From: Ignavibacteria bacterium
Lineage (GTDB): Bacteria > Bacteroidota > Ignavibacteria > Kapaibacteriales > Kapaibacteriaceae
DNA: 64,000 nt
Assembly (NCBI GenBank): GCA_016873895.1
Contig: VGVV01000002.1
Span: 250,152-314,151 of the forward strand
Direction: 5' to 3'
In this document: piece after piece, positions 58,578 through 64,000 of the stretch
Layout: the number at the start of each line of letters is the position of its first letter
Position numbering within the stretch: position 1 is the stretch's first letter
Translations under genes and position numbers: made by a program
Notes under the pieces: model-generated
What the model was told of the DNA's origin: nothing
Database searches by the model: none
What the model saw: the letters and a program-made list of their open reading frames with translations, nothing else

Positions 58578-59861
58578 TCAATTTGTGATCGGCGTGTCGT
58601 GGTGTTCCACGTCACGCCGTTTCATTTTAAACAGCATGAATGCACCAACAACTAAAAACAGAGCAAGCGAGACAAGAGCATATCGGTAGCTGTTAGTAAG
58701 AGACACTACAAGACCAAACAACAGTGGGCCTATCCAAGATGTACCCTTGTCACTGATTTCATAGAGAGCGAAGTATTCAGCCTCTGTACCCTCTGGTATA
58801 AGCGTAGAAAAATAGGACCTACTGAGTGCCTGTATGCCACCGAGCACGATTGCAATGATTCCGGCCAAGAGAAAGAAGCTCGTGCTGGAGGCAGGCAGAA
58901 CAAGAGCAGCTCCGAGAGCTATCGCCCAACCAACAATCGAAGCCAGTATTGCCGACAACGTTCCGATTGCATTTGCTAAGCGATTAAATATCAACGCACC
59001 AAATAGTGCCACAAACTGCACCAGGAGGATGCCGAGAATGAGAACTTCTTCCCCAACATGCATCTCCATCTTGCCGTAGATACTTGCCATGGAAATTGCG
59101 GTTTGTACAGTCTCGTTATAGAGTAGAAATGCTATCAGAAACGTAAAGGCTTTTGGATGCTCGCGAAGGCCAATCAATGATTTCCATGCCTGCCGAAAGA
59201 TATTGTCTTGTTGCATGCGCTGCTGTGGTGCGGGGTCGCGCAGCATGGAGACCGATACAACGCTAAAGATCAGCCACCATAGGCCTGTGCTTGCTAGTAT
59301 CACATTGATGGATTGTGGCCACTGCGAATGCATGTACAGATGGATAATCAACAACAGGCCTCCCCCAAGGTAGCCAAGGGCCCAGCCCTTCGACGATACG
59401 CTGTCTCGCTCGGCATTAGTGGCAAGGTCATTCAAGAAGGAGTTCGAGGCTACAATGCTGGAGCCGAATGCCAGATTCGCAATGATGAAGAGAACAGCTC
59501 CTATGACCACTGCATGGGGCTCTTGCAGCGTGAGAGTGTACATTCCGATGGTAGCCAACGAACCAATCGTTGCCGTTGAAAGTAATGCGGCACGTTTACG
59601 TTGTGTTGTATCGATGTAACTGCCCAATAGGGGCATCACAGCTACTTGTAAGAGCACTGATGCAGATACACAGAGTGAGTAGATAGCACCTGGATGAATA
59701 TCCAGACCAAGAAATGATGGATGTGTGGTCCCTTGCATCGCATTCATGGCCAGCACAGTGATGTACGGACCAAAGAATACCGTGATTACCGACGTACTAA
59801 AGCCGCTGTTGGCAAAGTCGTAGAGGTACCAGCCAAACCGCTGTTGACGTATGCTCGACAT
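58578..59861 (-). CDS. MFS transporter, UMF1/Atg22-like
   Basis: The 427-residue membrane protein has about 12 hydrophobic segments. The opening FGWYLYDFANSGFSTSVITVFFGPYI is typical of the UMF1 family (Atg22-like), for which amino-acid efflux is suggested in yeast. I chose the ATG at 59861; an ATG at 59942 would overlap the divergent agmatinase gene. Substrate is unknown. Confidence 0.85.
   Translation of the reverse strand: MSSIRQQRFGWYLYDFANSGFSTSVITVFFGPYITVLAMNAMQGTTHPSFLGLDIHPGAIYSLCVSASVLLQVAVMPLLGSYIDTTQRKRAALLSTATIGSLATIGMYTLTLQEPHAVVIGAVLFIIANLAFGSSIVASNSFLNDLATNAERDSVSSKGWALGYLGGGLLLIIHLYMHSQWPQSINVILASTGLWWLIFSVVSVSMLRDPAPQQRMQQDNIFRQAWKSLIGLREHPKAFTFLIAFLLYNETVQTAISMASIYGKMEMHVGEEVLILGILLVQFVALFGALIFNRLANAIGTLSAILASIVGWAIALGAALVLPASSTSFFLLAGIIAIVLGGIQALSRSYFSTLIPEGTEAEYFALYEISDKGTSWIGPLLFGLVVSLTNSYRYALVSLALFLVVGAFMLFKMKRRDVEHHDTPITN
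58591..58628 (+). terminator. Candidate ftsZ terminator within the convergent MFS gene
   Basis: 58591-58602 pairs with 58607-58618 around a TGTT loop, with one T-T mismatch, followed by GTTTCATTTT. It lies 32 bases after the ftsZ stop and inside the last codons of the MFS gene, on the opposite strand. Confidence 0.6.
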
Positions 59862-59936
59862 AGAATGAAAAGCCCCCTTCGTTCTGGCTTGTGATACAGC
59901 TAAATTGCGACCCTTCATCACTATTACATTTGCAAA

Positions 59937-60863
59937 ATGCAAACACTTGGTCCCAAATCGAACTTCTTAGCCATAGACAAAGAGTATTCCTCGCTCGATA
60001 GCTCGCGCATTGCCATTGTGTCTGCACCGTATGAGCATACTGTAAGCTATGGTGGCGGGGCAAAACATGGTCCCAAGGGTATCGTCGACGCAAGTGCATA
60101 TGTAGAGTTTTATGATGATGAAACAGATCGCGAGCTGTGTTTCGACGTCGGTATTGCTACGATCAAGCCACTAGTGTTTGGGAAGAACGTAGATAGAGCT
60201 GCACTTGATGTTATCGAAGATCAAGTTGACGCGTTGCTCGAGATGGACAAGTTTGTTGTAACTCTTGGAGGCGAGCATACGATATCAACAGCGCCGATTG
60301 CGGCCCACTATCGTAAGTATCCCAAGATGAGCATCCTTCATTTTGATGCGCATTCAGATCTGCGTCACGAGTATCAGGGGTCCGTTTGGTCGCATGCATC
60401 GTTTCTGGCTCGTGTTGCTGAGTTCTTTCCGACGAAACGGATTACGCAAGTTGGCATCCGTGCCCAGTGTATCAAAGAAGCACGTTTTATTAAGGACAAG
60501 AAGATCAACACCTTTTATGCATCTGCCCTCAGAAGGGGCTTGCATGGCGCGCAATGGCAGAAGGCGGTCGTGGACACACTTGCCAAGGACGTCTACATTA
60601 CCTTCGACGTTGATGCATTCGACCCCTCGATCATGCCATCTACGGGTACGCCCGAACCAGACGGGTTGTACTACAGCGAGACGCTCGATGTCTTGCGCAA
60701 CATTATTGCCTCGGGCAGGCGCATCGTTGGTTTTGATGTGGTAGAGCTGGCCCCAGTCAAGGGTGTTGCGCATCCAGACTTAACGGCTGCACGCTTAGTC
60801 TATAAGATGCTCAATCTTGCATTTTCGAAGTCAACTCTACCATCGCGAAAGAAACACTCATGA
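59937..60863 (+). CDS. speB: Agmatinase (ureohydrolase family)
   Basis: The enzyme hydrolyses agmatine to putrescine and urea with a two-manganese site. GGEHTIS (about residues 106-112), HFDAHSDLRHEY (about 131-142) and FDVDAFDPSIMPSTGTPEPDG (about 222-242) hold the ligands. At 308 residues it fits agmatinase or guanidinobutyrase; the sequence alone does not settle the substrate. The stop overlaps dapD (ATGA). The start is divergent from the MFS gene, 75 bases away. Confidence 0.88.
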   Translation: MQTLGPKSNFLAIDKEYSSLDSSRIAIVSAPYEHTVSYGGGAKHGPKGIVDASAYVEFYDDETDRELCFDVGIATIKPLVFGKNVDRAALDVIEDQVDALLEMDKFVVTLGGEHTISTAPIAAHYRKYPKMSILHFDAHSDLRHEYQGSVWSHASFLARVAEFFPTKRITQVGIRAQCIKEARFIKDKKINTFYASALRRGLHGAQWQKAVVDTLAKDVYITFDVDAFDPSIMPSTGTPEPDGLYYSETLDVLRNIIASGRRIVGFDVVELAPVKGVAHPDLTAARLVYKMLNLAFSKSTLPSRKKHS

Positions 60864-61699
60864 GTCTTCAGCAAGACGTAGAACGTCTGTTTGCTCTGCC
60901 TGCCGACGAACTGAAGTATGACGCGGCACTCAATGATGTGTGCACAGAAATTATCCATGCACTAAACACCGGTACGATTCGGGCTGCAAGTCCGGGTGTT
61001 GATGGGGTGTGGACTGTAAATATGTGGGTGAAACAGGCTATCCTGCTGCTGTTTCGAAAAGGGCAGATGGTAACGATGTCTACAGACGACAACTTTACCT
61101 TCTTCGACAAAGACACCATCCCTACGAAGACTCTTCGCCTCGAAGATAATGTGCGCATCGTTCCTGGCGGCTCCAGCATACGTACAGGTGCATTCATCTC
61201 TCCGGGTGTGATATGCATGCCCCCTATGTACATCAATATTGGGGCATGGATTGGCCAGGGTACGATGGTTGATTCGCACGCTCTGGTTGGCACGTGTGCT
61301 CAGATAGGTGCGCGTGTGCACATTAGTGCGGCCGCGCAGATCGGTGGTGTACTCGAGCCCGCAGGTGCGCGTCCGGTGATTATCGAAGACGATGTTATGG
61401 TAGGGGGCAACTGTGGCGTGTACGAGGGGGTGCTTGTGCGCAAGCGTGCTGTTCTTGGCAGTGGTGTGATTCTCAATGCCTCTACACCAGTGTACGACCT
61501 CGTACATCAAACGATTATCAAGAGCTCATCTGAGCGTCCGTTGGAAATTCCTGAGGGGGCAGTAGTTGTCTCGGGGTCACGACGCATTCAATCGCCATGG
61601 GCGCAAGAAAACGGCCTTGCAATCAGCACACCGTTGATCGTGAAGTACAGAGACGAAAAAACTGATGCACGAACCGCCCTAGAAGGTGCACTGCGATAA
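60860..61699 (+). CDS. dapD: Tetrahydrodipicolinate N-succinyltransferase
   Basis: DapD makes N-succinyl-L-2-amino-6-oxopimelate in lysine and DAP synthesis. The left-handed beta-helix hexapeptide repeats are visible from about residue 100 (NVRIVPGGSSIRTGAFISP) to 215, with GTMVDSHALVGTCAQIGARVHIS in the middle. The 279 residues match the family. Start overlaps the agmatinase stop. Supports meso-DAP peptidoglycan, in line with mpl. Confidence 0.94.
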   Translation: MSLQQDVERLFALPADELKYDAALNDVCTEIIHALNTGTIRAASPGVDGVWTVNMWVKQAILLLFRKGQMVTMSTDDNFTFFDKDTIPTKTLRLEDNVRIVPGGSSIRTGAFISPGVICMPPMYINIGAWIGQGTMVDSHALVGTCAQIGARVHISAAAQIGGVLEPAGARPVIIEDDVMVGGNCGVYEGVLVRKRAVLGSGVILNASTPVYDLVHQTIIKSSSERPLEIPEGAVVVSGSRRIQSPWAQENGLAISTPLIVKYRDEKTDARTALEGALR

Positions 61700-61727
61700 C
61701 CGCGAGAAGCCGCTGCTAGGATAGTTG

Positions 61728-62627
61728 CTAGGAAAGTGTGGGATCGCCCTTGTCGCGATTGAGACGAGCTGCCTGACGAACCATAGACTCCAAGACATCT
61801 ACCTTGATATCCTTCACGGACTTGATCGTGATGTGACGCATCATGATCAGATCTCCACCTTCGAGAAGATTCTCGCTGTCATCGAGCTCTGTTCCGCGCC
61901 AGAAGCCAAAGTGTATGGCATCGGCATAGGCCTTCATGAAGCATACAGGGCCATTAAACGTGAATACTGGCTGTGACCACATGATCGACTCTTCGATTTC
62001 AGGCACAGCACTCTTGATGATTGCTCGGATAGAACTTAGTGCCTCCTTTTGCCAACCTTTGTGTTGAGTTACGTATGACTCAACGGTAGCGGCGACCACT
62101 GGCACATAGGCAGGTGCTTCATTCTTGGCTTTTGGGGCATCGTCGCAATCACCACGTGTTTGACGGCGGTTAAGAACCGATCCGCGTGCTGGACGTTCCT
62201 TCTTTTCTTGCTGTTTCTTCGGCTGATGCTGTTTTGGCCCCTGTGGCTTTGCAGGAGCGGTTGTTGGTTGTGCAGACTGCTCGGCATCAGCCTGTGCGGC
62301 TTGATTGTCTCCAGAGGCTTCTGCAGGCGAATCAGACGCGTTGTCGTTGCCGCGTCCACGTCGATTTCGGCGCCTATTGCGTCCGCGACGCTCTCCATCT
62401 GGTCCTGTTGCTTGTTGAGAAGACTCAGGCTCGTCATTCGAAGTAGGGGTGTTGTCTGCCCCCTGCTGTGAATGTTCCTGTTGTGTTCCTTCTTGTCCAT
62501 CCTGACGAGCTTCTCCGGGCCTGCGGCCACGACGTCTGCGACGCCTATTGCGGCCTTCATTGCTATTCTGGCCACCTTCAGCGGCCGTTGGAGACTGTTG
62601 CTCGCGTTGTTCCTCAGACGATGTCAT
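61728..62627 (-). CDS. DUF1801 protein with Arg/Gln-rich disordered N-terminus
   Basis: The last ~115 residues (about 185-299) are a DUF1801 (YdhG-like) domain, with IEESIMWSQPVFTFNG and FMKAYADAIHFGFWRG. The first ~180 residues are a long, low-complexity region with RNRRRRRRGRRPGEAR (about 26-41), RRGRNRRRNRRGRG (about 80-93), Gln/Ala/Pro stretches and a KKQQEKKERP segment. Such Arg-rich tails bind RNA in RNase E-type proteins. It lies 47 bases downstream of the DEAD-box gene and is probably cotranscribed. Function is unknown; an RNA role is inference. Confidence 0.8.
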   Translation of the reverse strand: MTSSEEQREQQSPTAAEGGQNSNEGRNRRRRRRGRRPGEARQDGQEGTQQEHSQQGADNTPTSNDEPESSQQATGPDGERRGRNRRRNRRGRGNDNASDSPAEASGDNQAAQADAEQSAQPTTAPAKPQGPKQHQPKKQQEKKERPARGSVLNRRQTRGDCDDAPKAKNEAPAYVPVVAATVESYVTQHKGWQKEALSSIRAIIKSAVPEIEESIMWSQPVFTFNGPVCFMKAYADAIHFGFWRGTELDDSENLLEGGDLIMMRHITIKSVKDIKVDVLESMVRQAARLNRDKGDPTLS

Positions 62628-62674
62628 GTGCTTCGTGTGAATGTCGGAATAAGGTAACGAATATACGGAGGATG

Positions 62675-63802
62675 TTATCCTTCGAACGGATGATCGCGCA
62701 CTGTTGGAATGCGCATCTTGATAAGCTTTTCGATGTCGCGTAGCGGATTGCGATCCTCGGGAGTTGCAATCGTAAGCGCTACACCAGCACGCCCGGCACG
62801 TCCTGTGCGGCCTATACGGTGCACATATGTTTCGGGGCTCTCTGGAACATCGTAGTTAACGACGTACGGAAGTTCTGCAATATCGATGCCACGTGCGGCA
62901 ATATCTGTTGCTACGAGCACGCGTGTCTTGCCCGACTTGAAGTCCTGCAGCGCACGTTGACGAGCCATCTGTGACTTATCTCCATGAATCGCGGCAACGC
63001 GCAGGCCGGCACTCATCAGGTCTTTTGTAACGCGATCTGCACCACGCTTTGTGCGCGTAAACACGAGTATGCTGCCCTCGAGATCTTCCTTGACAAGGTG
63101 AGCAAGCAAGGCACGCTTACGATCACGCTCCACATAATACAGCCGTTGATCGACCATTTCCGTTGTTGTATTCTCAGGAGTAACGGCGATATGAACTGGA
63201 TCTGTGAGGATCGAGTTGGCGAGTGAGCGGATTTCCTTTGGCAGCGTGGCCGAGAAAAAGAGTGTATGGCGCTCTGTTGGGATAAGCTTTACTACCTGCT
63301 TGATCGATGGTAAAAAGCCCATGTCGAGCATGCGGTCTGCTTCGTCGAGAACAAACGTGTGCACATTATCTAAGCGCAGTGCACGATGGTCGATAACGTC
63401 AAGTAGGCGCCCAGGTGTTGCGATAACGATATCTACGCCGCGGCGGATACGCTCGATCTGTGGCCGGATGCTTATGCCACCGAGTAACACCACAGTGCGA
63501 GCTTTGATGCCAGCCCCGTATGCACGGAAGCTCTCATCGATTTGTATGGCAAGCTCGCGTGTTGGTGCCAGGATCAGCACCCGAGGACCGCCTCGTTGAG
63601 GCCCCTCTGCGTGCAGACGATTAAGGATTGGTAGAGCAAACGCAGCCGTCTTGCCAGTACCGGTCTGTGCGCATCCGAAGACGTCGCGACCAGAAAGTAC
63701 CACTGGGATGGCTTGCTCTTGAATAGGTGTAGGCTGGGTATAGCCTGCTTGTTGTACCGCCTTTTGTAAAGGGGCGCACAAGGACAAATCAGCAAAGGTC
63801 AT
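62675..63802 (-). CDS. DEAD-box RNA helicase (RhlE-like)
   Basis: The 375-residue enzyme has the full DEAD-box set: the Q motif (TQPTPIQEQAIP), AQTGTGKT (about residues 45-52), PTRELA, VLDEADRML (about 149-157), FSATLP, and HRIGRTGRAG (about 329-338). I chose ATG at 63802, preceded by GGAGAGGTCC; the frame is open to 63868. It ends with a short basic tail. RhlE/CsdA-type helicases act in ribosome assembly, RNA decay and cold adaptation. It is upstream of the DUF1801 gene. Confidence 0.94.
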   Translation of the reverse strand: MTFADLSLCAPLQKAVQQAGYTQPTPIQEQAIPVVLSGRDVFGCAQTGTGKTAAFALPILNRLHAEGPQRGGPRVLILAPTRELAIQIDESFRAYGAGIKARTVVLLGGISIRPQIERIRRGVDIVIATPGRLLDVIDHRALRLDNVHTFVLDEADRMLDMGFLPSIKQVVKLIPTERHTLFFSATLPKEIRSLANSILTDPVHIAVTPENTTTEMVDQRLYYVERDRKRALLAHLVKEDLEGSILVFTRTKRGADRVTKDLMSAGLRVAAIHGDKSQMARQRALQDFKSGKTRVLVATDIAARGIDIAELPYVVNYDVPESPETYVHRIGRTGRAGRAGVALTIATPEDRNPLRDIEKLIKMRIPTVRDHPFEG

Positions 63803-63928
63803 GGACCTCTCCGTAATTGTGAATATGTGTGAATCGGCTACCAACTCTCGTGCTGATCTTGTCAGCAAACTGTGCTACCGTGATTCACCGCGACAACTAG
63901 GAGAGAACGGGGCAGAGAGAAGAACAAC

Positions 63929-63948
63929 CGCGATGCTTGTGCATCGTG
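63929..63948. promoter_or_regulatory. Small hairpin upstream of the DEAD-box helicase gene
   Basis: CGATGC (63931-63936) pairs with GCATCG (63941-63946) around TTGT, extendable by a G-T and a C-G pair. It lies about 130 bases upstream of the helicase start, in the otherwise featureless last 200 bases of the window. It could be a leader hairpin of the helicase transcript; the role is unknown. Confidence 0.3.
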
Positions 63949-64000
63949 TCATTGTCTTGACGTACAAACATACGAAATTGTGCGCTATTGGAGAGTTATT

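Overview
The window reads as chromosomal DNA of a free-living bacterium of the Bacteroidota/Chlorobi superphylum, most like the Kapabacteria/Ignavibacteria branch. The assignment is inference from content. Supporting signs are secreted proteins with type IX secretion (T9SS) C-terminal sorting domains, a short Bacteroidetes-type primary sigma factor, a one-chain glycyl-tRNA synthetase, PD40/BNR surface repeats, and a complete diderm wall and LPS gene set (mpl, kdsD, dapD, alr). Base composition is near 50% GC. Genes are tightly packed with many ATGA-type overlaps. No insertion sequence, prophage, CRISPR array, rRNA or clear pseudogene was seen, and apart from rnpB no gene-free stretch exceeds 300 bases.

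Layout. 1-5 kb: partial hppD, divergent from ansA-alr-scpA-scpB. 5-9.2 kb, minus strand: nif3, a zinc-ribbon coiled-coil gene, rnpB, a TolB/FlgO-like exported protein, lipA and a metallo-beta-lactamase-fold gene. 9.3-15 kb: an outer-membrane protein, then trmO-metH-purN. 15.2-20 kb: a 1573-residue T9SS cargo protein with highly-expressed-type codon use and a textbook terminator. 20-22 kb: kdsD, convergent and overlapping with a RodZ-like gene that has a lysine-rich tail. 22.1-33.7 kb: a membrane protein, an AtuA-family protein, a DUF2279 protein, a family 2 glycosyltransferase that seems to start at CTG, purM, recQ and a giant T9SS subtilase.

33.7-43.1 kb: mpl, a T9SS BNR-repeat protein, then a minus-strand run of glyS, S41 protease, rpoD, rimM, trmD, alpha/beta hydrolase and a lipoprotein. 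43.2-51.4 kb: dsbD, a GNAT enzyme, panC, ilvE, recG, queE and a PD40 protein. 51.5-54.9 kb: a lipoprotein, tRNA-Ser, and a kynurenine-pathway pair (ACMSD and 3-hydroxyanthranilate dioxygenase) divergent from an SDR enzyme. 55-58.6 kb: ftsQ-ftsA-ftsZ behind a dyad-rich control region. 58.6-64 kb: an MFS exporter, an agmatinase-like gene, dapD, an Arg-rich DUF1801 protein and a DEAD-box RNA helicase.

Most of the window is housekeeping. I found no convincing new multi-gene system. The best leads are a strongly over-represented heptamer (AGGGGGC), two likely non-AUG starts (CTG, ATT), the DEAD-box/Arg-rich DUF1801 pair, the lysine-rich periplasmic tail of the RodZ-like protein, and the dyad cluster with a DnaA-box match upstream of ftsQ.
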